Below, piece after piece: positions 41,971-50,673 of a DNA stretch of 64,000 nucleotides. The notes beneath the pieces were generated by a model. It searched no databases and was not told the DNA's origin. It saw nothing but the letters and a program-made list of their open reading frames with translations. The stretch is from Oceanobacillus_B kapialis (lineage in GTDB: Bacteria > Bacillota > Bacilli > Bacillales > Amphibacillaceae), in NCBI RefSeq assembly GCF_042685265.1, contig NZ_JBHUMX010000042.1; one strand, given 5' to 3'. The stretch's first letter is position 1. Every line of letters starts with the position of its first letter. A program made the translations under genes and the position numbers.

Positions 41971-42996
41971 CTACTTTAATTTCACGCTATAATAACGCAT
42001 AGCTTTCGGTATTCCCTTGATTTCAAAAAAGCCATTATATATTAGAGTTCGCACCCTATATTCTAAAAAAGTGTCCATAATTCCCTCATCCAATTGACCG
42101 TATACTTTCCCAATTAGCCTTGTTGACTTTATAAAGTCCTTTTCTCGCTGTTCAGCATGCAACTTTCTAGCAGCCGTTAGTATCAATTTATCGTAATAAT
42201 CTACTGTTTTCCCTTTGATAGTGTTGTTTTCCCATACTCTCAATACTTCTTTCGTCTCCAATAAAGTTAGCCATTCTTGTTCAAACTGCACTCTTTCCTC
42301 TTTAGTTAAAGGATTTGATACTTTCTTTTGATAAATGGTGTATAATTTCTCTGGATCAACCCCTGCCGTGCGAGGAAAAAAGTACTGATATTCTCTTGTG
42401 TTATATAACTCTTGGAAAGCTAGTGTTGTATTTATCATGTAGACATTGTTCTTCTTTGCTTTTAACAAATATAAAAGATAACGTGCCCCCGTTTGTTCGT
42501 CTGTATTTTCAGCAGTCCACAAGACAATTGGTATTGAATCTGGTATGGCATCGATTTCTTTCAGCGTTTCAGAAATTTGTCGCTCATAATCTTCTTCGAT
42601 ATAATCGTCGCCATAATTCAGATGATTTCTTAGCCATTCATATCTACGTTCACGTCCTACGCCCTTATGAAGCTCATAAATTGGTCCGAACGAAAAATAG
42701 TCTAGAAAGCCAATCACCTTATTTTCATCCCCTAAACCTACTTTTAGAGAGCCCGCAGAAGATGGACCACATACCATATGTACAGTATTATATGCTCTAT
42801 CAGATTCTCTTTCTTTATTTTGAGCAAAGCTGATAATTTTTTCCTGCCAGTTATGTAAATCCTCTATCATTTGCTTTGGTGATTTATTCGATTCTTGTAC
42901 CGTTTTTAATTGCATCATTGTTAGCAATAGAAAACTTTTCGCTTCCTCTTCTGTCATTTCACCTATAAGGCGTTTCAGGTATTTGATCATTATCAT
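41971..42996 (-). CDS. DUF1835 domain protein
   Basis: A 341-residue protein. HMVCGPSSAGSLKVGL and KVIGFLDYFSFGPI are the DUF1835 signature, and the C-terminal half fits the DUF3658 partner domain. Start at ATG 42996 follows GAGGGGG. Function unknown. It is followed by the GNAT gene after 31 bases, in the same orientation as its neighbours. Confidence 0.82.
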   Translation of the reverse strand: MIMIKYLKRLIGEMTEEEAKSFLLLTMMQLKTVQESNKSPKQMIEDLHNWQEKIISFAQNKERESDRAYNTVHMVCGPSSAGSLKVGLGDENKVIGFLDYFSFGPIYELHKGVGRERRYEWLRNHLNYGDDYIEEDYERQISETLKEIDAIPDSIPIVLWTAENTDEQTGARYLLYLLKAKKNNVYMINTTLAFQELYNTREYQYFFPRTAGVDPEKLYTIYQKKVSNPLTKEERVQFEQEWLTLLETKEVLRVWENNTIKGKTVDYYDKLILTAARKLHAEQREKDFIKSTRLIGKVYGQLDEGIMDTFLEYRVRTLIYNGFFEIKGIPKAMRYYSVKLK

Positions 42997-43057
42997 TACT
43001 TGCCCCCTCAATTAAATACAGCATGGTATCACTACCACAAGCCTTACACCGAAAGAA

Positions 43058-43780
43058 TCACTTCCCAGTTTTATACGCTGTCTCACTAATAATTAAACTC
43101 AACCGAAGTCTTGCTAACCATTTTTCTGTATCACTCTTTGTCCCCAAAACCCCATTCGTTTTCTCGTGATATTCTAACCCTTCCACAGTCTTGTATTGTA
43201 AATCTCGTTTACCTATCCTTTGCACAATCATGGCCCACTCAGCATCTGTCATCTTTTCTTTTGAATGAGTATGGATATAGTCCGCACTTCTTTTCGAAAA
43301 GGCGCAAGAACCCGCTGTAATATCAACCTCTCTACCCAGTTCTAAAGAACAAATAGTATTCGTTATCCTTTCCGTTTTAATCCATTCTACAGGATGCGTG
43401 TTCATGGCCCTTTCCGTTCTACCTATAATAAGGTAATCATGGTTCGGCATAATGGACACAGTATTTTCAAGCTCGGTTAAATGGTCCTTTCCCCATGTTA
43501 GAAGCCGATCGAAATCACAATAGTGGTAGTAATGGCTTTTTGATTCAAGGCCAAACCCCAGGACCTCTCTCCTTGCCTGAGCTGCTCCCTTTTTAGGAAT
43601 AATCTTTACGTTAAAAGAGCTTCTTTCCATCATCTCTATTAATTCGGTAGATGTTTCATCACTTACAGTAATATAAAGTTCCCCGTATAACTGCTCAATA
43701 TCTGCTTGCAGTTTCTTAAAAAGCTCTATGTTCTTTCCTGTAGGGTCATGCGTTACTGTGAGAAGTGTGACTTGGGGCAT
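43058..43780 (-). CDS. Glycosyltransferase-like protein, GT-A fold
   Basis: A 240-residue protein. VTLLTVTHDPTGKNIELFKK begins a Rossmann-like half, followed by GAAQARREVLGFGLESKSHY and the acidic motif HYCDFDRLL, like the DxD motif of GT-A glycosyltransferases. VDITAGSCAFSKRSADYI resembles the acceptor-side region. I cannot name a family or a substrate. Confidence 0.6.
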   Translation of the reverse strand: MPQVTLLTVTHDPTGKNIELFKKLQADIEQLYGELYITVSDETSTELIEMMERSSFNVKIIPKKGAAQARREVLGFGLESKSHYYHYCDFDRLLTWGKDHLTELENTVSIMPNHDYLIIGRTERAMNTHPVEWIKTERITNTICSLELGREVDITAGSCAFSKRSADYIHTHSKEKMTDAEWAMIVQRIGKRDLQYKTVEGLEYHEKTNGVLGTKSDTEKWLARLRLSLIISETAYKTGK

Positions 43781-43813
43781 GTTATCACCTCGAGTACGAT
43801 ATTCTTATAGTTT

Positions 43814-44473
43814 TTATAGCTTCCGTATTTGATCTCCTGATCTAATAACAATACTTACGTAACGTGTAAACCCGTCCTCTATGTAATTTTCCATATTTGA
43901 TACATCGATATCGGCTTCTATAGTGATTGTTTCTTGATCATGTTCATCCAACTTTACTTCATACGGGGCGTTCTGATTCATCAAGGTTTCCATTGGCACA
44001 TCACGATCTGTAGCATAACTCTCTTTGAATTCAACAGTAAATTCATTCACACTTCCTCTGTGGTTTTCAAACGGAAGTTCACACTTTCCATGCAAGGTCG
44101 ATTCATCGACCATCTCAAATTCACAGTGACTATTCTCTTGATCATATGAAATAGCATAAACCCCCGTGGCTAATGTGTTTTGATAAAGAGTAACAAGCAT
44201 CATCGGTAAAGACATTGAAATGACAATCGCAATTAAGACAGAGCGGACGTGATATTTATTTAATGACATGGCTAAAAGAACTAAGCTTGAAATAAGTATA
44301 ACGAGCGTTATAACGCCCACCACCTGGAGACCATTAACCGTTTCAATCGGTATGTTGACTATCGACGAGATCGTTTCTCCATAAGGGTTCTCATGTGGAA
44401 AAGGAAAATTTAGAACTATAGAAATAACATAGAGAATAACGGCACTATAGAACAGTTTTTTACTTTTTATCAT
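43814..44473 (-). CDS. Hypothetical membrane-anchored protein
   Basis: A 219-residue protein with three N-terminal hydrophobic segments (LFYSAVILYVISIVLNF; VVGVITLVILISSLVLLAM; SVLIAIVISMSLPMMLVTLY) and a C-terminal domain of about 120 residues, beta-rich and acidic, probably outside the cell. No family recognised. Confidence 0.6.
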   Translation of the reverse strand: MIKSKKLFYSAVILYVISIVLNFPFPHENPYGETISSIVNIPIETVNGLQVVGVITLVILISSLVLLAMSLNKYHVRSVLIAIVISMSLPMMLVTLYQNTLATGVYAISYDQENSHCEFEMVDESTLHGKCELPFENHRGSVNEFTVEFKESYATDRDVPMETLMNQNAPYEVKLDEHDQETITIEADIDVSNMENYIEDGFTRYVSIVIRSGDQIRKL

Positions 44474-44580
44474 AGTTAACCCTCACTTTGGTTTTGGAAT
44501 AAAATTTCCGTTTTATAACTTACACAATGTCCCTTGGAATTTTTTAGAAGTAAACCATTTTACATAAAGCGCCTGCCTCT

Positions 44581-45248
44581 TTATTCATTATTCATTTCCT
44601 GTAAAACCATCGGAAGTTCGATTAAATCTTCAATAATGTAGTTAGCCTCGAGATCACCCCAATTAAAATCCCTCTTCCAAATCCCAACCATCCCTGCGTT
44701 TTCCGCCCCTCTTATATCGTTTTCAGGATGGTCGCCAACGTAAATACTTTCCTCAGGCTTGAGATTCAGCCGTTTTAATGCCCTCATAAAAATCTTTGGA
44801 TTGGGCTTTTTCATTCCTTCCCATTCAGAAATAAGGATTGTTTCAAAGTAGCTTTCTATTCCTAAAGCCCTTATATTATTTAATTGGAACGAGCCTTTTC
44901 CATTTGTAATTAAACCTAATTGAATTGAATTTCTTTTCAAAGCTTCTAACATATCGATTAGGTTCGGAAAAGGGATACAGCTTTGGTGAAACTCACTTAT
45001 GTAATCATCAAGCAGATCTCCCCAAGAAATTGAGATAATATTAAATTCTTCCACCATCTGTTGGTAAACCTTATCCTTCCAGACATAACCTCGGCAATCT
45101 AACTCTATAAAACGTGAAACATATTTTTTTTTACCACATGATGAAACTCTTTATTTAATCTGTCATACTGGTTTTCTATAAATTTTTGTAAGGAAGCATC
45201 TCTATTTAACAATGTACCATCGAGGTCGAAGATAACTGCTTTAATCAT
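44581..45248 (-). pseudogene. HAD-family hydrolase split by a frameshift in an A9 run
   Basis: The start (MIKAVIFDLDGTLLNRDA, motif I intact) is in one frame and ends at a TAG near 45110. The rest (KYVSRFIELDCRGYVWKDKV, LGLITNGKGSF, KKPNPKIF, YVGDHPENDIRGAENAG) is in another frame to 44581. The break coincides with nine As (minus strand, 45124-45132); ten would restore one 222-codon frame. It may be a pseudogene, a sequencing error, or a gene expressed through polymerase slippage on the A run. Confidence 0.75.
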
Positions 45249-45318
45249 TTGGGTCACCAGCTCCTTAAATGCACTAATAGGTTAAGAACATTTCAACTCT
45301 TTATAATTCTACGCAAAA

Positions 45319-45396
45319 TTGCATGCTATAATTTATATAAGTGCATAGGGCGTCATGGGTGGTGGCTCGCTCCCTTTTAGAAAGGGGGTGATGCCA
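45319..45396 (+). promoter_or_regulatory. Toxin promoter and RBS hairpin
   Basis: Extended -10 TGCTATAAT (45324-45332). The leader contains CTCCCTTT (about 45370-45377) pairing with AAAGGGGG (about 45381-45388), which covers the Shine-Dalgarno of the toxin, as in type I toxin mRNAs. Confidence 0.5.
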
Positions 45397-45480
45397 ATGG
45401 CAGTATTTGAGGCAATGGTTCTGAAGATTTCTTTTGGAACGTTAATCGTTGCTATCCTGTCGTTTAATAATAAAAAATAA
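45397..45480 (+). CDS. Putative holin-like type I toxin, 27 residues
   Basis: A 27-residue peptide (MAVFEAMVLKISFGTLIVAI, then LSFNNKK): one hydrophobic helix with a basic tail, as in the holin-like toxin family (Hol_Tox) of Firmicutes. AAGGGGG lies 8 bases upstream. Downstream, AAAATAACCACC would be the first arm of its terminator; the matching arm GGTGGTTATTTT is at 48421-48432, on the other side of the insertion sequences. Such toxins act on the membrane and are silenced by an antisense RNA overlapping the 3' end. Confidence 0.75.
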   Translation: MAVFEAMVLKISFGTLIVAILSFNNKK

Positions 45481-45609
45481 CCACCCTACGCCTGACAGTG
45501 AACTGACCCCTGTCAAGTAGACAGTACAAATTGGATAGGCTACACTAAGTTGGACAGATAAAATGAGGGCTTGTAAACTTAGACTATAACTTAAGGGAGC
45601 GTGACTACA

Positions 45610-45891
45610 ATGACACGTCAACGTCGAACTTTTACAACCGAATTTAAACTGCAATTAGTGAAGCTTTATGAAAATGGTAAATCGCGTGCAGATATTGCGA
45701 GAGAGTATGATATCACGCCTTCTGCGTTAGATCGCTGGATTAAAAATCATCAAGAAACAGGTTCATTTGCCGCCAAGGATAATCGTTCTGAAGAAGAGAA
45801 TGAACTAGCTCGGTTACGTAAGGAAAATCAACGTCTCACGATGGAAAATGATATTTTAAAGCAAGCAGCGCTGATCATGGGACGAAAATAG
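45610..45891 (+). CDS. IS3-family transposase OrfA
   Basis: A 93-residue protein. RRTFTTEFKLQLVKLYENGK and IAREYDITPSALDRWIKNHQ form the helix-turn-helix, and ELARLRKENQRLTMENDILK is the leucine-zipper coiled coil of IS3 OrfA. OrfB lies in the -1 frame immediately after, so an OrfAB fusion by frameshift near CGAAAA (45883-45888) is expected. Confidence 0.88.
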   Translation: MTRQRRTFTTEFKLQLVKLYENGKSRADIAREYDITPSALDRWIKNHQETGSFAAKDNRSEEENELARLRKENQRLTMENDILKQAALIMGRK

Positions 45892-45893
45892 AT

Positions 45894-46739
45894 GTGATTC
45901 GAAATAACGCTCACATCTATTCGGTATCAGCAATGTGTGACGTCCTCCAGATTCCCAAAAGTACGTATTACTATCATGCCAATTTGAATGGCCGACGTGT
46001 GCTAAAAACGGAAGATAAAGAGATTTCTCAGGAGATCTCTCGAATTTTCAAAGAAAGCCGAAACAATTATGGTACGCGCAAAATTAAGAAAGAATTAAGT
46101 AGATTACCAGAGCCAAAACACGTATCACGGCGTAGGATTGGCCGTTTAATGACTGAGCTTGGACTTGTATCAAACTATACGGTAGCACAGTATAAACCAC
46201 ATAAATCATCATGTAATGAATCATTGACAAAAAACGAATTACAGCGTCAATTTGAACAAGACAAGCCGTTGGCTGTCATTGTGAGTGATTTAACTTACGT
46301 CCGTGTTGGAACAAAATGGCATTACGTATGCTTATTTGTCGATCTTTTTAACCGTGAAATCATTGGCCGTAGTGCTGGTGCTAATAAGAATGCAGAACTT
46401 GTCTATCAAGCTTTGTCGAGCATTAAAGGTAACTTGAACGACGTTCAAATGTTCCATACAGATCGTGGTAAAGAGTTTGATAATAAGCTGATTTCTGAAG
46501 CACTTGAAACATTTGACATCCAAAGATCACTGAGCATGAAAGGATGCCCTTATGATAATGCCGTGGCTGAAGCAATGTTTAAGGTGTTCAAAACAGAATT
46601 CGCTAACAGTGCTCATTTCTCTTCACTTGAACAGCTAGCTATTGAACTTGATGATTATGTTCATTGGTTTAATAACATTCGAATTCACGGAACTTTAGAC
46701 TATTTAACACCAATGGAATATAAACAACTGCCCCTATAA
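45894..46739 (+). CDS. IS3-family transposase OrfB (rve integrase core)
   Basis: A 281-residue DDE transposase. IPKSTYYYHANLNGRR is the N-terminal HTH_21-like part. Catalytic residues are in VIVSDLTYVRVGTKWHYVCL (first Asp), MFHTDRGKEF (second Asp) and CPYDNAVAEAMFKVFKTE (Glu). The frame opens with GTG; normally it is made as a fusion with OrfA. Intact. Confidence 0.9.
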   Translation: MIRNNAHIYSVSAMCDVLQIPKSTYYYHANLNGRRVLKTEDKEISQEISRIFKESRNNYGTRKIKKELSRLPEPKHVSRRRIGRLMTELGLVSNYTVAQYKPHKSSCNESLTKNELQRQFEQDKPLAVIVSDLTYVRVGTKWHYVCLFVDLFNREIIGRSAGANKNAELVYQALSSIKGNLNDVQMFHTDRGKEFDNKLISEALETFDIQRSLSMKGCPYDNAVAEAMFKVFKTEFANSAHFSSLEQLAIELDDYVHWFNNIRIHGTLDYLTPMEYKQLPL

Positions 46740-46780
46740 TTTTTGTCCAGTTTAGTGTTGACATACCAAATAATAAAAAG

Positions 46781-47593
46781 TTAGACGGCTTTGGCTCTAT
46801 ATTCAAGAGGGCTAAGGCCGTTTAGACTTTCCTGGTAACGTCTGCAATTATAAAAGTTGATATACGCCTCGATTGCTTCTTTCAACTCCTCGAAGGAACT
46901 ATACGTATTCAAGTAATACTCTTCAGATTTTAACATACCCCAAAAAGATTCCATCGGACCATTGTCAATGCATTTTCCAACACGAGACATACTTTGCGTC
47001 ATTCCAGCTTTTTCTATCTTTCTTTTAAATGTTTTAGACGTATACTGAAAGCCACGGTCGCTGTGAAATAGGGGTCCAGCTTCTGGTTCCACTTTTAAAG
47101 CTTTATCAAAGGTGTCAAAAACTAATGAGTTGTTATTTGATCGACCAATGACATAGCTGACGATAGATCCGTCATGCAAATCGAGAATGGCGCTCAAATA
47201 AGCTTTAGACATCTCCCCATACTTGAATTCCGTGACGTCTGTTACCCATTTCTCATTTGGGTTCTCAGCTGTAAATTCACGTTTCAACTTATTTTCGGCG
47301 ACATGCTGCGGTGTCGATTTGATATAAGGTTTTCGCTTTTTTCTGATAACAGCCTTAATGCCTGCAAATTTCATGAGTCTGTATATTCGTTTGTGGTTGT
47401 ATTGATGACTCAACCGACGGTTGACGTTTATTTTCATCCGGCGATAACCATAAATGCCGTTGAATTCTTTATCCACGGCATATATTTCCGTTAGAATTTC
47501 TTCATTTACTTTCTCTTCTGTAGTGGAGATCCTATTTACCCATTTATAGTAGGATGAACGCGCAATTCCCGCAACTTTACATAAAAGCTTCAC
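46781..47593 (-). CDS. IS3-family (IS150-like) transposase OrfB
   Basis: A 270-residue DDE integrase core: GIARSSYYKWVNR, EKWVTDVTEFKYGEMSKAYL (Asp), LFHSDRGFQYTSKTF (Asp), CIDNGPMESFWGMLKSE (Glu). The frame is open further 5' to about 47690 and lacks an ATG. A slippery A-AAA-AAG (minus strand, about 47697-47691) in the end of orfA supports -1 frameshifting to an OrfAB fusion. Intact. Confidence 0.9.
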   Translation of the reverse strand: MKLLCKVAGIARSSYYKWVNRISTTEEKVNEEILTEIYAVDKEFNGIYGYRRMKINVNRRLSHQYNHKRIYRLMKFAGIKAVIRKKRKPYIKSTPQHVAENKLKREFTAENPNEKWVTDVTEFKYGEMSKAYLSAILDLHDGSIVSYVIGRSNNNSLVFDTFDKALKVEPEAGPLFHSDRGFQYTSKTFKRKIEKAGMTQSMSRVGKCIDNGPMESFWGMLKSEEYYLNTYSSFEELKEAIEAYINFYNCRRYQESLNGLSPLEYRAKAV

Positions 47594-47658
47594 TGAAAAC
47601 CCTTCTTTTTGATGCAGTTCCTTGATAGCTGTAAATTCCTTCTTTAAACGAACTCTAC

Positions 47659-48342
47659 TTAACGATCCCTCCTTTCGATCTCTTTCAACTTTTTTAAATA
47701 AGCATTCTCCGCTCTTAGTCGTTCGTTTTCTTTCTCCATCCTCTTCATTTCGAACTGTGTTTTTTCCTCATGCGTCAGTTCTTCCTCTGTTTTGTTTCTT
47801 CCACGGCCGTCTTTCAGACCGTCTGCACCCTTAGATTCGAATTTCCGCACCCACTGATACACCTGCTGGTAGGAGACCTCATATAGTTCGGCTGTGCTTT
47901 GATAATCCTTTCCCTTGGCAAGGCAGTCTAGTGCGATATCAATCCGTTCTCGCCATTCTGTTTGTCTACCTTTGGTCATAGTTTCTGTCCGCCCTTTCCT
48001 GTTTCCGTTCATTTCACTATGACCATTATACTTTTTAATCCATTGTCTTAAAACTCTTGGGTCCGAAATCTCATATTTTCTAGTGACATCCCTTAAGGAA
48101 TAGTTGCCAGATTCATAGTCTTTAATCGCCGATAGTTTTAACTCTTTTGGGTACGTTTTCTTTGTTCTATACTCCTTCAGGCCATTCACGCCATATTTAT
48201 TATATTTTTCTTGCCATACTTTAACCGTCTTATGGTGCGTATTATAAAAAGAACAGATATCACTCAACGAATACTCTTCTGATTCATATGCTTGTAGAAT
48301 TTCAATTTTTTCTTTTAAAGGTCTACTCCTTTTTTTGCCCAT
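47659..48342 (-). CDS. IS3-family (IS150-like) transposase OrfA with two HTH domains
   Basis: A 227-residue OrfA, longer than most, with repeated helix-turn-helix units: SLSDICSFYNTHHKTVKVWQ, SLRDVTRKYEISDPRVLRQW and QSTAELYEVSYQQVYQWVRK. A C-terminal zipper is RMEKENERLRAENAYLKKLK. AAGGGGAG lies before the ATG, inside a hairpin at the IS end. Intact. Confidence 0.88.
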   Translation of the reverse strand: MGKKRSRPLKEKIEILQAYESEEYSLSDICSFYNTHHKTVKVWQEKYNKYGVNGLKEYRTKKTYPKELKLSAIKDYESGNYSLRDVTRKYEISDPRVLRQWIKKYNGHSEMNGNRKGRTETMTKGRQTEWRERIDIALDCLAKGKDYQSTAELYEVSYQQVYQWVRKFESKGADGLKDGRGRNKTEEELTHEEKTQFEMKRMEKENERLRAENAYLKKLKEIERRDR

Positions 48343-48349
48343 AAAAATA

Positions 48350-48403
48350 CTCCCCTTAAGATAAACAGATTTTTGTTTTTTAATCTGTCTACCTTAAGGG
48401 GAG
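48350..48403 (-). promoter_or_regulatory. IS end hairpin masking the orfA ribosome-binding site
   Basis: CTCCCCTTAAG and CTTAAGGGGAG are complementary, with inner ACAGATT / AATCTGT, around a T-rich loop. The arm nearest orfA is its Shine-Dalgarno. RNA entering from outside would fold and hide it. Confidence 0.6.
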
Positions 48404-48418
48404 CATATCACAGCTAAG

Positions 48419-48510
48419 TAGGTGGTTATTTTTCAACCAATTAGCGAGTCGCCCCTTGAAGGCTATGCGCTGATACCGTTAGTGTTCCAGCACTAACGGT
48501 ATTTTTATTT
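48419..48510 (+). other. Severed 3' part of the type I toxin locus
   Basis: GGTGGTTATTTTT (from 48421) is the second arm of the toxin terminator, whose first arm is at 45473-45485. Then comes a conserved-looking tail with GCGAGTCGCCCCTTGAAGG and a perfect hairpin ATACCGTTAGTG / CACTAACGGTAT followed by five Ts (48478-48511). On the minus strand this is where an antitoxin RNA would begin. The insertion sequences separate it from the toxin. Confidence 0.55.
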
Positions 48511-48570
48511 ATATGATTATCTACGTTTAGTATACCCGATCATATATAAAAAGAAAACTCTGATTTGTTC

Positions 48571-48909
48571 TTATGAAATAAAGAAATGTACCGTATTTTC
48601 CTCTTCTATTAATGAAGCGTCTAATGTTTTTTTATTATTGTATTGAAAAACCAGCACGGCCCCGTCCCAAAGGTCACCTTCCAATATTTCTTCTTGATAG
48701 AAGGATTCCTTCGCAACCTCAGAGATTACCTTTTTCCAGAAAGCATATGCAGGTGTATTTTCGTTCGTTTGCTTCACTTCCCAGACACCTTTATGCTTTT
48801 CAAACAATCGATGAGCTACTTGCTTTCCAATACCTTGACGCCTAAACTTCCTCATAATGAAAAAGTCACTTATTACGTTTGTTTTATCTGCGAGCCTGAC
48901 AAGTAGCAA
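48571..48909 (-). pseudogene. GNAT acetyltransferase, C-terminal part only
   Basis: ISDFFIMRKFRRQGIGKQVA is the acetyl-CoA-binding loop (R-R-x-G-x-G-K), followed by TNENTPAYAFWKKVISEVAK, the C-terminal core. The N-terminal half of the fold is missing. It joins the N-terminal half of a different GNAT at about 48900. Confidence 0.7.
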
Positions 48910-49276
48910 TTATCCGGTGAATGTTCAATTCTTCAAAACTATATTTTATAATAGCCCTTGCTGCTTCTGTTGCTAACCCCATGTTATGATAATCTGGATT
49001 AAAAACCCAACCAATTTCGTAAGTTTTTTCTCCACTCCACTTATGAAAAACCATATGGCCAATAAGTGCATTTTTCCCCTTTAAAATGACTGGATATTTT
49101 TCAACATTTTTCCCTATATTTTCTTTTATGAGGTCCTTTGCTCTCTTTTCAGATAATAATCCTCCAGGAATATATTTCATAACTTCATTATTAGATGTAT
49201 ATTCCAAAACGGCTTTCCAATCCTCGGGATGGAAATTACGTATTATTAGTCTTTTGGTATTAATAATCACGTTCAT
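48884..49276 (-). pseudogene. GNAT acetyltransferase (RimJ/L type), C-terminally truncated
   Basis: INTKRLIIRNFHPEDWKAVL and IGWVFNPDYHNMGLATEAAR are clear RimJ/L features. After HRIIATCQ the expected P-x-N-x-x-S-x-x-x-x-E-K-x-G-F core is missing and the frame stops within two codons. The break coincides with the start of the other GNAT fragment, so a deletion probably joined two genes. The fragment still has the ATG at 49276. Confidence 0.72.
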
Positions 49277-49377
49277 TCAACTCCTCTTAGTCCATTAAGC
49301 TAACAGAGCTATACCTTCCTAGAAGTGTTGGATCAAAGATTATAAGAAATAACCTCTCCAACACCTTTTCCTAATTG

Positions 49378-50648
49378 CTACTTTTCTTGAAGCTGCTTCA
49401 CCACTTTCTCCATATCTATGTCTCTATTTAAATGTTCTGGTGTCCAGGGTATGTAAATATCCGGCTTAATTCCTTGTTCAGCATCTGGTTTGCGAGTATC
49501 CAATTGATCTAACCGAGATGTCGCATACATCAATTCAAATTGATCCTCCCATTGCATTACAGATAGGTTGGAATAATCATTCACTCCCATTGTTGGCCTG
49601 CCAATAACAGTTACTTTTGGCGACTGCTTACATAAGTAAACAAATATATCGCCTGCACTCCCGCAGTAATTATCTACTAAAACAATTACATTACGAGGCT
49701 TATCAAGACCAGTTATTTCATATTCTTCTATAGCATTATCTTCGTTAAAATTAACAAAGCCTTTTCCTCGATGTTTCTCCCATGTATCTTCTTTCCACTG
49801 CTTAAGTTCTTCGCGGTATTCACAACTCTCCAAATTTTCCAGTTCTTCATCAATACATTGAATCATTAAATTCGCATTTGTCACGGTGCAATTCATTTTC
49901 ATACTATAAAAGCTAAGATCGATTTTATTTTCGCCCTCGGGAAAAAGAAACTGTAGTAATTTGTTAAAAGAATGATCGCTTCCGCCTAAGTTTAACCGAA
50001 CATCAATGATAAGATTATTTGTGTTTGCTATATCTTCTTGATGCTTTTCTAGTAGGTTATCAATCGGGGTATGCTCCAAAAAATCAGATAGCGTCATAAG
50101 TAATGTGTTATTATCTATTCTCTTCAGCGTATGTTTAGGTTTATATGCTGTTTTTTCATATTTCTTCAACTCTAGTGTAGTGATATTTCCCTTTGTATCG
50201 ATTACTTCAGCAACGTTATACTTGGGAATAATACTCCGCCAGTCTTCGCGCTCTGCTTTCGTATCCATTAATTCACGTTGATGTTTTTCAATTAACGTTA
50301 AAACTGGGATCCCGTCCAAAGATAAAATAGTGTCACCTCGTTTTAACCTATTTTCGTTTGTAATTGTAGTAACGTACAATTTATCTTCATAACGTCTGAC
50401 TCGGAACCCGTTATCGTATTCTTTTTGAGAGTCGGACTTCACGGGGAGAAAAAACAAATGAGGGTCTTTAAAGTCTAGTAAATAGTCTTGCACGATTTCA
50501 GTAAATGTACTAGTTGTTAACTCGCCCTTCTTCTCCAGATTTACTATTTTATCCTCATATAGGGATGATCCCATCCTTTTTTATCGATGTATCCTGCATA
50601 GTCCTGATGCATTATCTTAACTAATTCTCGAAAAATGTCCGTGTACAT
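49378..50648 (-). pseudogene. S41-family peptidase with one frameshift near its N-terminus
   Basis: The N-terminal part from ATG 50648 (MYTDIFRELVKIMHQDYAGY, IDKKGWD) is well formed, with AAGGGATG upstream, but the frame ends after about 34 codons. The main part from 50574 continues the same protein: LYEDKIVNLEKKGELTTSTF, a PDZ-like region (RLKRGDTILSLDGIPVL), NNLIIDVRLNLGGSD, and VLVDNYCGSAGDIFVYLCKQ with the catalytic Ser. A one-base loss near 50575 would explain it. The 398-residue frame might still be translated from its own ATG. Confidence 0.75.
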
Positions 50649-50673
50649 ATTCTCACATCCCTTTAGTAATTTT

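Larger units (their letters stand above)
45540..46761 (+). mobile_element. IS3-family element inserted in the end of the other IS
   Basis: The imperfect terminal repeats are ACACTAAGTTGGACA at the left (from 45542) and, read from the right end, ACACTAAACTGGACA (to about 46759). Between them are orfA (45610-45891) and orfB (45894-46739), both intact. Boundaries are approximate by a few bases. Confidence 0.7.
45504..48405 (-). mobile_element. IS3-family element (IS150-like) carrying a second IS3 element near its end
   Basis: Right end near 48405 reads, from outside, TGCTCCCCTTAAGGTAGACA. A matching left end near 45504 reads TGACCCCTGTCAAGTAGACA; 14 of 21 terminal positions agree. Its genes (46781-48342, minus) are orfA and orfB. 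The 30 or so bases after 45504 are separated from the rest by a second element at 45540-46761. The nested order is inferred from the two ends; no target duplication was found. Confidence 0.6.

Noticed and set aside
42315..42833. 172-codon plus-strand frame opposite the DUF1835 gene
   Set aside because: Antisense shadow of a recognisable gene and no ribosome-binding site.
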